From contig CANTFL010001182.1 in assembly GCA_947650285.1 (NCBI GenBank), positions 105,798 to 169,797 on the forward strand: a stretch of DNA of 64,000 bases. Direction: 5' to 3'. The notes below the pieces were generated by a model. That model saw nothing but the letters and a program-made list of their open reading frames with translations. It ran no database searches and had not been told where the DNA came from. Origin of the DNA: Hyaloperonospora brassicae (lineage: Eukaryota > Oomycota > Peronosporomycetes > Peronosporales > Peronosporaceae). Positions within the stretch are counted from its first letter, which is position 1. Every line of letters starts with the position of its first letter. Positions 44,402-57,272 of this stretch are shown here, one piece after another. The translations under genes were made by a program, and so were the position numbers.

Positions 44402-46940
44402 ATGGTGCGCGTGCCCGGATCTTCTGAGGCCTCTGGATTTCACCGTGAGTCCACTGGCGAAGATGTCAAGATCAAGCAAGAACCTGGGATTGAAGTGTCA
44501 GCGACAGAGGGATCGACGCAGACACGCAGAAACACAAGATCCTCAGATCATCAGAGTTTTGGGAGGGGCTCTGATGAAATGAAAGTGGAAGAGGAAGATC
44601 GAGAGATCGATCTGGAAGATAAACCTCAAATACCTCCTAGGGCCCTTTCGGGGGCCACCGCAGATCGCTCTGCAAAGAGCGATCTGCTGGATGAAAATCC
44701 AATGGTGAAAACCACATCGGCGAAAGCCAAACTCAATACCCTCGTCAGCAGGTTACCTGACATTAATACGAGGAAGACGTTGGCCGGATCGGCACGAAAA
44801 AGAAGAAAGCGCCGGGATCGAATACCCTCGTCAGCAGGTCACCAAACACTAACAGGAGAAAGACGGTCAAGAACCCCGCCGGATCGGCACGAAAGAAGAA
44901 GAAAGTGCTGGGATCGAACGGCGAAGATCACCGAATCGGAAAACCAATCGGATCGGAGATCGTAGTCAAAGAAGAATATGATCGTGAGATGGCCCAGATC
45001 GCGGTGTCGAAGATGGAGTCGGTGACTCAAATGTGGGAGCGTGCGAAATAACAGTGCTATTATAGCCAATTCAAGACACTGCTCAAGACAAACCCAGTGT
45101 TCAAAATATTACGGCCCAAGTGGATCGGCCCTCTGGGTAAGCCGATCTCGGTCCCACCTCCGGGGACCAACAAAGTTGACGAGATCAATTTGATTTTGCA
45201 GATGTTGGATGACATGGGTGTCTGCCCTAACGCTTTTGATGGAGATGAACTGCTGAGTTGCAGCTTGGAACAGTTGAAGAACGCGGCGAATCGAGTTTGT
45301 GGAGATCATGATAATGCTGGTGGGCAAAGCCAACGCTCCTGAAGACAAGATCGAGACACCTTTTGATTCGTTTCAGGAACACGCCGTGGGATCGCCCCGC
45401 TACGCCTCGGACGACTCCGAGAGCGAGTCAGATGGATCCATCAGCATTCGTCGAATGTCGTTAGGACCGTCTGGCGGTATGTTCTTAAAGGACAAGATCG
45501 GCCAAGCCAAGATCGACGCCTTTAAAGGACAAGCCAAGAGCGACATGCCACAGAGATCGGCCGGTACCCGTACTAGGCTGAATGATCAAGAAGAGGGCGA
45601 TCTAAGCCGGCACTTCAATGCAGCCACGAGGAAGTACGAGGCGGATCAACGTACAGCTCAGCGAATGACTCGACAGCCGACCCACTACCCAGATCGCCGT
45701 GCCTTTTTCCATCCCTCGCTCGAAAGCCATGACATGCCGGATGTGGAGATGGAATCGGTGAAGTCGGACACTGACCAGCAGATCCATCAAGAGGCGGAAT
45801 ACGACCCGGACGATTTATGGATGCCTGAACCACGGCGCCCTCACGTAGCCTCGACCGGTGTGACTGCCGGAGGGGGAAACATCACGCAGAGGATCAGAAT
45901 CTCATCGATTTCTGAACTGAAAGAATTCTCAGGGAAGGATCGGGAGGTAGACAAAGCACGAACCTGGATCGGCAAATTGAAGTCAGCGTTCCTCCGGGAA
46001 TCAAGCACCGGACGAAGAGAGATGTCTGGTTTTCGGTGATCTCATGGTGGGCCCCGCCCGTTATTGGTACCGACAGCTGAGTAGATCGACGAGATTCAAT
46101 TGGAAGGAGTTGATGAACAGCTTTCTTGTGGAATATGCGGGACACGGGATGTCCGCGAGCCGACAGTATTACCACGCAAAGAAACGATCGGAGGAAGATC
46201 CTTTGCAGTACCTGTATCGGCTTAATGTGATGGGAATGGAAGCGAAGATACCAGTGATGACTGGATCGCCAGCTGCGCGCAAGGAACATGTCAACCATTT
46301 CATTGACACGTTGGACGACCCCGATCTGTCCAATCAATTGCTACTGCTGAATGTAGAAGACACGGAGGCCATGCAAAAGACACTGCATGGATATCAACAA
46401 GGGAGATCGCGTCAAGGGAAAGTGATGATGGGATCGTCCAAGTTCAGACAGAAGGGAACTCAGGGTCCAGCGCTGTCTAAGCCTGCACGAGCGGTGAGGA
46501 TGATCCGTACCGAGGATGTCAGCAGCGAGTCAGGATCGGACACTTACGGATCGGATTTGGAAGATCGATTGAGATCAGTCCATGTAGCTGCCACTACGGA
46601 TCGGCGTTCGTCTCCTAATGACGTTACAGCAAACGCGAGATCGGTCGACCCGAGCAATCGTCGAGACTATCAAGATCGCAATTTGCCATCGAAGCCGTGT
46701 ACTCATTGCGGATCAACCAAGCATGGAGATCTCGGTTGCTGGAAACGGCTCACTTGCCAGAAGTGTGGGCGTAAAGGACACCCCTCTGACAACTGTTTCT
46801 TCGTGTGCCGTGCCTGCGGTGAGATGCACGACCCGGGGAAGTGTCCCATGGAGGAGTTCTACAACATTATCCGCCAGTGGTATGTCCCGAACAAGCATGC
46901 GGGGATGCTGCCAGAGAAGACCGAGATGATGTTAAACTAG
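44402..46940 (+). pseudogene. gag: gag, copy D (frameshifts and stop)
   Basis: It is similar to copy C in its first half (two basic repeat units, and the same TGG-to-TAA change, here at 45049-45051) and to copy B in its second half. A lost base in a run of A near 44800, an extra base near 45290 and another near 46000 break the frame. The last part (46044-46940) is open and includes the capsid C-terminus and three zinc knuckles, ending at GTTAAAC-TAG. Confidence 0.88.
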
Positions 46941-46978
46941 GGCGCTCGCCAGGTTTGACTCTGGTACGAGCCGAGCGT
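46931..46978 (+). promoter_or_regulatory. Probable -1 ribosomal frameshift signal (copy D)
   Basis: GTTAAAC (46931-46937), TAG (46938-46940), then GCGCTCG (46942-46948) opposite CGAGCGT (46972-46978). Relative to A and B the first stem base is A-to-G, which keeps pairing as G-U. Loop and flanking changes leave the heptamer and stop untouched. Confidence 0.65.
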
Positions 46979-49900
46979 TCTGGGCTCTGCATTATTGCAT
47001 ACGTGGAGAAAAAGAAGACGGATCGCGAGAGTAAGCAGGATACAGATATGGAAGCAAATATATCTCGTTCGAAGTCAAAACGTGTTGCTTCCGTGTCCCA
47101 TCTGAAGCGGATCGATGAATACTCGCGATCTGAACCAACTATGGAGATCGAGCTCGCTTACGGTGAATCTCGCGGATACTGGAAACATTATTCGCCCGGG
47201 AAATGGTTCAAACAAGCGAAAGCTGTTGGCAAGATCAACAATGTAAAAGCCACTCTGCTATTTGATTCTGGTGCTGAAGTGTCGATCATTGACACCACCT
47301 TTGCTCGTGAGGTCGGTTGTCACATTGACGAAAGTCAACGACAAGAATGTATCGGGATCGGAGAAGCTCCGTACATGACGATAGGACGTACCAAGATTAA
47401 AATAACCCTCGCGGGATCGCTGGTATACTATTTCAATGTGTGGGTAGGCGATCTGGCAGGGCAAGAAGCGATTCTGGGCATGGACTTTATAGTTCCTGCC
47501 GGAGTGAGGCTCGACCTAGCGGATGGTGCGCTATGTCTACCGGAAGAAATCCGCATTCACCTCGCAGGACGTCGCCCCGCGTACGGATCGAAGATACAAC
47601 ATATAACGGCGAAGGACCAACATGTGGTGATCCCGGTCGGAGAGTCAAGGGAAGTGAAGATCGGGATCGGAGGGGCTAAGATGAAGTTGTGGGTCGCCAG
47701 GGGACCAGACTGGGTACCTACAGTGATCTCGGGGTTTGGTAGTAGGAAGTACCTGTAGATGACCAACATTAGCGACCATGAGATCATACTGCCCACCCAC
47801 ACTATATTAGGCTTGTGGACCGAGGCGATGTGGTACCACGAACTCAAGGTTTCGTGACGGTCGGATCGGGGAAGTACAAGGAGTGGCAAACTCTGGCATA
47901 TGAGGCTACGACAAATCGAGTGAATGAACTCCCAAATGAACAGATCGGACCATTGGTAGATCGCCCTACGTATACCACTCCCAAATGCATCGTGAAACGT
48001 CCGTCCGATGCGCGAAAGGACATACATTCAGCGGTCCTCATGGTAACGCAGCAAGTCGGCGACGACGAATTGCAAAAGACGGATACTGTGGCTGCAAAGG
48101 AAGGAACGGTCAACGGAGCCAGACCGAATCCACCCGATAAAACAAATCTATCGTCAAGGGATAACGATCCTGGGATCGAAACCGAGATCGCGATGAGAAG
48201 GGATTACGGGACCGAACAAGGAGAACAAGACAACAGACTGCTTTCGTTGGACGTAAATCTTACAGACGACAGATCAGGATCAGATCGGCCCGAGGGAGAA
48301 CAAGAACCTGAAGAGGACGAGTCGTCCAAGATCGACGAAGCCGACTCCGCAAAAGCACCAGTCTACTATCACGACAGTGGAGATTTGTTTGCCGAAGACA
48401 TAGAGAAACACCTGGCGTTGTTTCCAGAGATGTCTACTGCTATGGAAGAAGTTACAATTGACGACATTCAGATCGGCGATCCGGATGTTCCTCTCACCGC
48501 AGATTAACAAAGACTTAGATCGCTGATATGGGAGAGTCGTCACCTTCTTATGGGGAAGGGCAACGCTCTACCACCAGCGGCACGAGGAGCGATTGTGATA
48601 TCGATATCGATGAAGCCGCACTAATTGCGCAAAGAGTCCGCCCGGTCGCACCCAAATATCGGGAGAAGCTGTCAGATCTTATCAAAGGGCTGTTAGCGGC
48701 CAAGATTGTTCAGCCATCCACTTCACCTTGGGCGTCTCCGATAGTGGTGATCGTCAAGAAGAACGGAGTGGATATTCGTCTTTGCATTGATTATCGAAGA
48801 GTGAATCAGCGGACACGCCTGATGGTTTATCCCATGCCGTTGATCAGTGATCTATTAGAAGACCTAGATAAAGCTTTATGGTACTGTTCGCTGGATATGG
48901 CTAGTGGATTCTGGGTGGTTGAGATGACCGAACGAGCAAAACTGATCTCAGCGTTTGTCACGCCGTTTGGCCTGTTTGAGTGGTTGCGAATGCCGGTTGG
49001 GCTTAAGAACGCACCTCAGATCTATCAACGTCTGGTTGACAATGCGCTGTATGGATACCTCAAGATTGGCCAGAGATCATCCGCTGATGGCCCGATCGAC
49101 GTGTTCAAGGACGGCGAACCGGAGACAGATCGGCGATCTTCTATACTGGGACGCCGATCTTACATTGACGACATCCTCGTACCAGCCACTTCATGGGAGT
49201 CTCTGTACGCAAAAGTAGAGCGATTGCTGGAAGCATGTGATAAGTGGAATTTGTCTATCAGTCTCACAAAGAGTTTTTGGGGGTGCCGTAAGGTCGATTA
49301 TTTAGGACATCGAGTGTCGATGTGATGGTCTGGAGGCTCATCCCAAGAACTTAGAGTCGTTGGTAAACATCCCGTTCCCTAGCACGCTACGAGCTATGCA
49401 ATCTTTTCTCGGGAGTTTGAACTATTACCGCCGCTTCATTGAGGATTTCGCGGTGTACGCCGCGGTGTTATATGAGCTAAGAGAATCGGATTTCTTCGAG
49501 ATCGGCCGATCTCAGCTCGCAGCAGGAGACGAATGGTCGAACGAAGGGTCGATGGACAGGAAGCCAAGGTTGCTTTCACTATGCTAAAGGCTAAGATAGC
49601 TACCGCTCCTATGCTCAAACATTTTGACCCAGATCGCCCTCCCGTGATCGTGGTCTACGCTAGCAAGTGGGCTGTTTCAGCGGCCCTAATACAGGAGTAC
49701 GAGGGCGTATACCACCCGGTTACGTTTACTAGCCGCACGTTGAAGCCCAATGAGCTTAACTATGGAACGGTGGAGAAGGTAGTGCTGGCGCTACTTCGTG
49801 TTTTGGATGTGTGCTATACTACGCTTGCCTCACGAGAGATCACTGTGCTGACCCGACATTCTACGTTAGCGTGGTTGATGCAATCTCGAGGATCTCAACG

Positions 49901-52318
49901 GGAGATTAGGACGGTGGGCTGCTTTGTTGTCGAACTGGACTATGGAGGTGAAGAGGTGCGAAAAAGGAGAAGAAGAGATTCTGGGTATGCTAGCAGCAAG
50001 TATCACTCCGAGAGAAGAGGTAGAAGAGATGCTGATCGCGATTTCCCCTCGAAAAGACTGCCGACTCAAAGTATCGATGCCTCCTCCAACGGTGGAAACG
50101 GATGAAGAGTTGTTGGTGGCCAGTTTCGACGGATCGGCTAGGATCAAAAAGAAAGGAGGGTCGTACAGTGCTGTGGTATGGAAGTTACCCGAGTGGACGA
50201 TTGTGGCGGCAGAATCTAGATATGCTCACGATTTGACTGTGAATGAAGCGGAGTATAATGGCTTGCTATTGTGCTTTGAGTTACTCGCCGATCTGGACAG
50301 GGGGCGAGTAATTCTGTGTGGAGATTCTAATTTGGTGATTCGACAGATGCGCGGTGAGATCGACTGCAAGGCACCGGGCCTTCAGCTTCTGAGACACAAA
50401 GCGTTGGAGAAGCTGCGGTCATGGCCTAGTCACGAGTTTCTACATATGAAGCGAGAGTGGAATCAGAGCGCAGATCGACTAGCCAGCACAGCGTTGCAGA
50501 ACGAAAAAGGAAGAACAATTGTAGCTGAAGAAGATCGGCAAGATCTGATGACACTGAACCGTCTCGACGAATTGTTGAAGCCCAAGCAAGATGGTCAGCT
50601 GGCTCGGGTAACTGCAATCACGAGATCGGCCGAGAGGATACGTCATGAACCTGAAGTGATACAGGAAGAGATAGTGCAGCGAATTAGGATTCAACGGATT
50701 GTCCAAGCTCAAGATGAAGAGCGTTGGATTGTTAATCTCAAGAAGTATCTAAGTGGCGATGTGTCAAACTTGGACGCGGGAGCAGTGAAGGTATGCGCAA
50801 AGCTAGCGCCGGAGTACGAGATCGATGAGAACGATCTGCTATTTTCCTGCCCCATCGGCGAAAAGAAAGTCAGAAGATCGTGATGGTTTGATGCGGTTGG
50901 TGATCCCTGAGACGTTGCAACAAGACTTCTTGCACCACTATCATACGAGTCTAGAAGGAGGCCACCAGGGTATCGGCCGAACCTATCAGAAGATTAGATC
51001 GCGATTCCATTGGAGAGGACTATATCGGAGCGTTCAACGATATGTGGGCGAATGCATCGACTGTGAAACCGGAAAAGGAAGCCCGATGATTCATGGGAGA
51101 TCCCCGGGGAATCTACACGCATCCTATCCATTCCAGATCATTGCAATGGATCATATACCGTCGTTGCCCAAGTCCATCAAAGGGAACACCGAACTGCTCA
51201 TTTGGGTGGACCTCTTCTCAGGATATGTAATTGCAAAGGCTAGCTCTTCACGGACGGCACAAACAATAGCGGAAAATTATGAAGAATGTGTGTTTCGACG
51301 CTTCGGGGCTAGCGAGGCTATCAGGCACGATCGAGAACCGGGATTTATGTCCGACTTCTTTCGAGCCTTCAGCCGGATCGTAGGACAAAAACAGCGTGCT
51401 ACCATGGCTTACAGGCCCCAAGCAAATGGAACAGCCGAGCGAATGGTGCAAACCTTGACGCATTCGCTCAAGATGTACGTGGCTGAAGTTGACCAACGAG
51501 ACTGGGATGAGTATGCTGAGCGGCTTACATTTGCCATCAACACCGCTCAAGATCGAGTTCGAGGGGATACCCCATTCTATCTGATTCATGGATGGGACCC
51601 GCGATCAACGTTGGAAGCTACGTTATCAGTGGGAAACACGAGGACGAGAGATCGCGATCCAAAGCGGTGGAGATATAGTATTCAAAGACAATACCAGCGA
51701 GCTCGATCAGCGGTGAATGATCAACTACGACTTGCGATCCACGAGAGGGCAGATCGCCATAACGAAAACGTAGAACAACACGAGATCGAAGTGGGAACGC
51801 AAGTTTGGCTATACCTGGATCGAGTTAAAGAAGGATATGCGAAGAAGCTAGCGCACATGTGGCATGGGCCATTCCGAGTTGCAGATATATGTGGAGAGCA
51901 CGCTGTGAAACTGGAGATCGCTGGGACCCCGTATCGGCTATTTCCGATTGTACATTTATCGAAGCTGAAGAAGGTAAAAACGTTCCCTGAACGGCCGAAG
52001 GATCAGCTTACGATAGACGAAGCAGATCGTTTGGACTTTGATGAAGCTTTGCTGCCAGAAGACAGTTGGGAGAGCGATCTCGAAGAGGGAGAATACGAAG
52101 TAGAAGAAATATTGGACGTGCGATCTGGTAGGAAAACCCGTTATGGGCGAGTACACCGACAGTTTCTGGTGAAGTGGAAGGGACATCCCGATTTAAGTTG
52201 GGTGGATGAGGCCGATCTGAGTTGTGGGGCGATCTTGCAAGAGTTTGAACGGAACCGAGTGAGTCGAAACCGTTTTGAAGCAATGCAGTCTCACGAAGGC
52301 AAGTCGGAAGAACCTTAA
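46937..52318 (+). pseudogene. pol: Pol polyprotein, copy D (multiple breaks)
   Basis: It has all domains of the family but at least two nonsense codons (TAG at 47756-47758; TAA at 48505-48507) and several 1-2 base indels (near 47822, 49324, 49545, 49892 and 50850). Open pieces: protease 46937-47758; linker 47815-48507, which here reads without a break through the site where A and B shift frame; RT 48528-49325; both RNase H domains to integrase start 49533-50883; integrase core and chromodomain 50825-52318. Several indels lie in short runs of one base, so some may be assembly errors. Confidence 0.9.
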
Positions 52319-52573
52319 CGATCTGGATAGGCATGCTGGGAGGCGGTAAATGCGGATGGAAGGGTTGAAAGATGTGCTAGACGGTAGCATATGCTGGTGG
52401 AGGGTGTTTTTGTGTGTGAGTATGGAGATAGTCAAGTAAATTACCCTACTGAATGATGTGGAGCGAGAAGGATCGAGGCCGTGGAAGTTAAAAAGAATGA
52501 AGTATCAAACAGAAGATGATTGAATGACTTACACGATTATGAAAGACGATCGGGCTTGGACACCGATCTTAGA

Positions 52574-55321
52574 CTAAGATGATGGAGCAGGCTTGAACTT
52601 GTCCTGTAGACGAGGGATCTGCGATCCGGGGTGATCCCAATAGGCGTTACGGAACTGATTGCGCCAAGGATCCTCTTGGTCCGCCATATCCAATGCCTCC
52701 AACAAGTCGGCGGGGTCGTCAGAGTGTCCTAACCCTGGATACCAAACTCGTTCTTCATGTGGGCGCGGATAGTGGAGGAAGAAGGGATCCAACAAGATGT
52801 CGAGATCGCAGTGGCCAGCGATCATGCCGTTGAGTATCATCTTCAAGAAGTTCTTCCAACGTGCTCCAAAACGGGATCGGCGTTGCTTTCGTTGACGCCA
52901 GAATGTTTGCATGAACCGGCCGGATCGTCGTTGGTCCTGGGAGATCGGGAAAGCATGAGTAGACTCCCACAGAGCTTGGCGATGAGTGGACTCGAGCTCC
53001 AGGTAGCGATGGCTCATGTCGCTGTACCATCCAGTAATGGTGAACGATATCGGGTTCACGGGGACCACGATATTATCCCAAGGGGCGGTAGCGTAAAGAG
53101 ACTCGATGTGTTGCCGTGAGATCAGCCCAGAAGCCCAAGTCCCCGTAGGCGGGGCTCTCCCATGATTGTGGAAAGGGAACAGAAAATTCCTGGGCTTGGA
53201 GTAGTGGTGAAACAGGAGCTCAATGGTCATGGTCCGCACACAAATCATCGCGATGCGCGAAACTGACCACGGAGCGATCTCGGACGCCACCCGTCGGGAA
53301 GGCGCCAGATAGTTGGGGATCCACCGATCCCGTGGCTGCTGGAGTGGCGGAAGGTTGTCGAAATCAACGGAGGAAATGATTCTGTTGGCCACTGGTCGCG
53401 TCGGAAGGATGATGCTGTTATCGCTGTCGGAAAAATGGCGATCCGAAAGCGCAGTGGACCCCGGAGGCGGACTAACGGATCCAGTCTCTCTGTGTGTCCC
53501 CTCTGTCGGCGACGCCTCCACATCTTCCACGTAACCATCATCTTGAATTTCAACTACGGGAATAGCCGCGACCGGAGTGGACGGGTACGAAAGATAACGA
53601 GGCTCCGGAGCGGCTGGAGAAGGCGACCGCGATAGTGTCTTAGCCAACATAGTAGCTGCGGAAGAAGCAGGAGCAACCTGAGCAGCCGGAGAGGGGTCCG
53701 GAATTGAAGATCGGGCAGCCGATCTAGGTTGACGACGAGCGGCCGATCTCGAGTGGGACAATACAGAACGAGTTAAATCGTCCGAGCTGGAGTCCGACCC
53801 GGTCAGTTCCCCACTTCCCGATCCCGCCCTAGAAGGCGTGGACGAAGGCGGAGAAGAAGAGGAATCGGATGAAAGTTCGGGTGGGTCCGATCTGGGAAGT
53901 TTCTTGGAAGGTGTTGAAGGGTTCAACGACAATAGCCGGGATGCCACACGGGAGGTAGAAGAATCTCGGGATCGTGACCTCAGTTGAACACGCCGACGCT
54001 TGGCAGGCGGGCCAGACGATCTCGATCTGGACCTACGGGCAAGCGATCCTGATCTCTGGGTAGTGGAAGCGGGTGGCGATCTGGCCTGAGTAGCACTCGT
54101 AGGCGTCGGTCGAATGGTCAATGTAGAGGATTGGGACCCGAAGATGGCACTGTTCAGTGTGTCGAGCAGCGCTCGGTGCTCGGCTATGGCCCGATCCCGA
54201 TCGTGTTCCGCCACCTGTAGCTGGTCGTGTACCGTGAGGTGTTCCGCAAGCTGACGACGGAGGTTGGCGTTTTCTAGCCGCGAAAGTGCCAACTGACCCT
54301 CCAGAGGAGTCAAGCCATCCACTTGTTGTATGAGATCGCTGATCGAAGCCAGTCCCTCTGCGATCTCCGCCTGAGATCGAGCCAATTGCTCCTTCAAGTG
54401 CAGAACATCGATGTGAAGGAAAGACCTGTCGGAAGTCAGCTGGTCACGCTGCCGTCGGAGAGAATTAAGCTCGGCTTGGATCGAGTGCATTTGAGTCCTC
54501 AAAGTGTTCACCTGTCGTTCCAAGCTGCCTTGATCCTCCTCGTTGGCACGTAACAAAGCGCGTAGTCGACGAACCTCCTCCGATTGATCGCGATGTGTCT
54601 GCAGAGCTCGTTTACAGTCGCTTAAAGAATGTACTGCGTCGACGTAGCGGCCCTGCATCCAATCGTACCGACGCTGGACGAAGGAGACGAAGGGGGCGAC
54701 CAGTTCATGCAGAGAATCAATTTCTTCGTCCAAACGATCCCCCCGGGCGACCGCATCTCGGTATAAATGCTGAAGCTCATGAATGGTGTCGGCTTGGCTG
54801 CGGAAGGTGGCCTCGCGATCCCATAAATAAGAGATCGTAGCCAACGTTACACGAACGTCGTCGGCAGAAACTCTTGGAACGCGGCCGGTAACGTCCGCAG
54901 CTGGAGCAGACTCTGTCCGAGACTCACTAATGGCCAGGGCGTCGGATCTAAATACACCCAGAGTCGCCGGAGGTACGGGAAGTGAGGACGGTTCAAACGG
55001 ACGATCTGGTGAGTCCGTGATGATCGAGGGCGATCCGACCGAACGGGAATCACTTAAAGACTCACGTCGATCCTGCGATCCAGACGGTAAGTCTTGGGTT
55101 GGAGACGAGGGTCTGGTCGGCTGTCGATCTGGCGATCTCGTGGCGATCACTGGCGATCCGGCCGAATGTAGACTACTGGGGGATGCATGTCGATCAGGGA
55201 CGATGGGAGCATACCATCCGCGATCCGGCGATCCAGGTGACGGGTCGCGATCCGGAGACAGGAACACGGTGGAGCCTTCCGACGAGATCGGCGAGGTGGG
55301 GAGATGCTTCGGAGGGACCAT
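52574..55321 (-). CDS. Intact antisense ORF of the retrotransposon, 915 aa (copy D)
   Basis: It has the same length and layout as the copy C protein, with scattered substitutions and no indel: SPDR repeats 1-125, coiled coil about 160-395, RS/basic stretch with PPAKRRRV about 440, Ser/acidic linker, and C-terminal domain about 660-915. It converges on pol with 255 bp between the stop codons. It is intact although gag and pol of the same copy are heavily damaged, which suggests separate maintenance, or simply youth plus chance. The function is unknown. Confidence 0.88.
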   Translation of the reverse strand: MVPPKHLPTSPISSEGSTVFLSPDRDPSPGSPDRGWYAPIVPDRHASPSSLHSAGSPVIATRSPDRQPTRPSSPTQDLPSGSQDRRESLSDSRSVGSPSIITDSPDRPFEPSSLPVPPATLGVFRSDALAISESRTESAPAADVTGRVPRVSADDVRVTLATISYLWDREATFRSQADTIHELQHLYRDAVARGDRLDEEIDSLHELVAPFVSFVQRRYDWMQGRYVDAVHSLSDCKRALQTHRDQSEEVRRLRALLRANEEDQGSLERQVNTLRTQMHSIQAELNSLRRQRDQLTSDRSFLHIDVLHLKEQLARSQAEIAEGLASISDLIQQVDGLTPLEGQLALSRLENANLRRQLAEHLTVHDQLQVAEHDRDRAIAEHRALLDTLNSAIFGSQSSTLTIRPTPTSATQARSPPASTTQRSGSLARRSRSRSSGPPAKRRRVQLRSRSRDSSTSRVASRLLSLNPSTPSKKLPRSDPPELSSDSSSSPPSSTPSRAGSGSGELTGSDSSSDDLTRSVLSHSRSAARRQPRSAARSSIPDPSPAAQVAPASSAATMLAKTLSRSPSPAAPEPRYLSYPSTPVAAIPVVEIQDDGYVEDVEASPTEGTHRETGSVSPPPGSTALSDRHFSDSDNSIILPTRPVANRIISSVDFDNLPPLQQPRDRWIPNYLAPSRRVASEIAPWSVSRIAMICVRTMTIELLFHHYSKPRNFLFPFHNHGRAPPTGTWASGLISRQHIESLYATAPWDNIVVPVNPISFTITGWYSDMSHRYLELESTHRQALWESTHAFPISQDQRRSGRFMQTFWRQRKQRRSRFGARWKNFLKMILNGMIAGHCDLDILLDPFFLHYPRPHEERVWYPGLGHSDDPADLLEALDMADQEDPWRNQFRNAYWDHPGSQIPRLQDKFKPAPSS

Positions 55322-55409
55322 GAGATGGACTTAAGTGGTTGGAGCAAAGTTGATGAGTGACTGCACTGAGGTCAATTGCTGTACAATGGACTTCAGTGCA
55401 GGGGGCGGT

Positions 55410-57272
55410 TGTGGCAAAGTCACTAATCAAATTTTCTACGAGGATCGATGACCACATATTTGAGGCGCCACTTACTGGTGGAGAATTAGACCACGGGACC
55501 TGGCGATCCAATGAGAGATGGGAGGCGATCCCGACGGAGAAAGACGATACGATCCAACTGTCGTCAGACTGACGGGTATGGAACGATCTGAGACGGGGCG
55601 TGAAAAGGGATGATTCCCATGCTGCGATCTGGGACAAGGAATGATTGTAACGGTGCGATCTGGGACAAGGGACTGGATTGTACTAAACGGCTGATCTGAA
55701 GCAGAATTACTCTGGGAAAGGTGCATCTGGGACCAGACGATGCGAAGTGACTCTGTGACAACGGTGTTGAAGTCTATTAGATCGGTGACATTCTATACCG
55801 GGCTCCCAAAAGAAGTACTGATTTAGGTTAATTATGGACCGATCTGGAATTGTGGATGTTTGTGGGAGTCCGTGGGACCGTTGTAAGAATTATGGATGGT
55901 CCCATTGAGCAGATAGACCCTTGGGAATGGTATTGGAGTACACACAATGAACGGAAACGACATATAGGGCCGGATCGCACTGTGTCGAGCCTACTCGATC
56001 TCGAATTGGACGTCAGATCGGTCATGTTCCCTGCTGGTTATGGATATATCGATGATGGAGCTATCGTATGATGATGTACATGCTCGTTGAAGGTCCATGA
56101 GTGATGTCGCAAAAGTTCAGACCGAAAGAGCCAGTGGAAGCCGGTCGAATGGACGTCGCAAAATGGATTTAGACACATTCGGCATTTGGATACTATTTTG
56201 GACTTTTCGGTATCAAAATTGGGTATTTGGTACCGTATTTGGAATTTGGTCCCTTTTGGTGTCTAGGTACGATATCGGGAGTATTGGCGCTATCTTTGGA
56301 GCACAGGTCACGAAATTTCGACACGTGTTCAAGGGGGCGGTCAAGCTTAAAGGTGATATCGACTTGGACAGTGACCTACGGTTGGGAATAGGCTTAATGA
56401 TAGGTCGGATATTAATTTGGTTGGTTAATAAACAGACTTGAACTCTACTTCTTCTGCTCACGACGCACGTTCCCCTCCCCTCTTCTCCGGGCAAGATTGA
56501 TTTGGCTTCCCCGGCGGGTCAAGGCGCGCGTGTTACAAGGACACAGAAGACCGATCTTGGATTGTTGGCCAAGATCGAGAAGAGCGATCTCGGGATAATT
56601 GGCCCGGATCGATCAAGTACTCACACTCAACTCAACTGCTAGGGTAGCAGCAACATCAGGAAAAGGAAAAGGACATTGGTTACAAGATCGCGAGGCAGCT
56701 CAAGTGGTCAGAAGATCTGGACAAGGAGTTCAAGACAAGACCGAGCAAGACCGAAGCGATCTACAGGGCAGATCGGCACGTTTCATTTTGGCGAAACAAG
56801 CAACCGATCCACCCATATTGCGCACTTCCGGCAAGATCGGCCGATCCCGAGACTAGATCGGACCGATCCCAACGCAAGATCGACGCAAGACAACTATTTG
56901 CTGAGTGAAGATTTCCGCACAGCGAAGACCCCGATCCCGAAGACAAATCGAGATCGGTGTGATTCAAGATCGAGATCGCGACATCGCCCAAGAGTGACTG
57001 CCGCGACTCAAGATCAAGATCGCAGAACCCCGTTCGTGGTGTGAAGATTTCCGCACCGGAAGCGAACGCTCAACCCCAAACCCTCAGCGAGATCGACATC
57101 TCCCAAGGCCGTTACGAAGAGCTCAAGCCAGCCCAACCGACGGGTACACAAGGTGAGCACAAGGTTATACAGCAAGGCACGGATCGGAGTACCCCCTCCG
57201 TGAGTCGGCAAGTCTGGGCAAGTGGAAGATTGACACTCACTAAAGTAATTTTGTGAGATCGACTTCACCACA
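55410..57272 (+). repeat. LTR5 (1863 bp), shared by copies D and E
   Basis: It begins after the PPT (55400-55409) and ends CCACA before the PBS (57274-57291) of copy E. It is nearly identical to LTR4. Its last about 1.17 kb is also nearly identical to the inverted LTR6, while its first about 0.7 kb is not. Confidence 0.93.

Larger units (their letters stand above)
42538..57272 (+). mobile_element. Full-length LTR retrotransposon copy D (14.7 kb)
   Basis: It is complete from LTR4 to LTR5 with gag, pol, a spacer (52319-52573), an intact antisense ORF and PPT (55400-55409). Gag and pol carry many small indels and stops, yet the LTRs are about 99.5% identical by eye. That is an odd combination, explained by recombination with older copies, assembly errors, or passage as a trans-mobilised defective element. 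The pol segment from about 47990 to 48650 is much more diverged than the rest. Confidence 0.93.
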
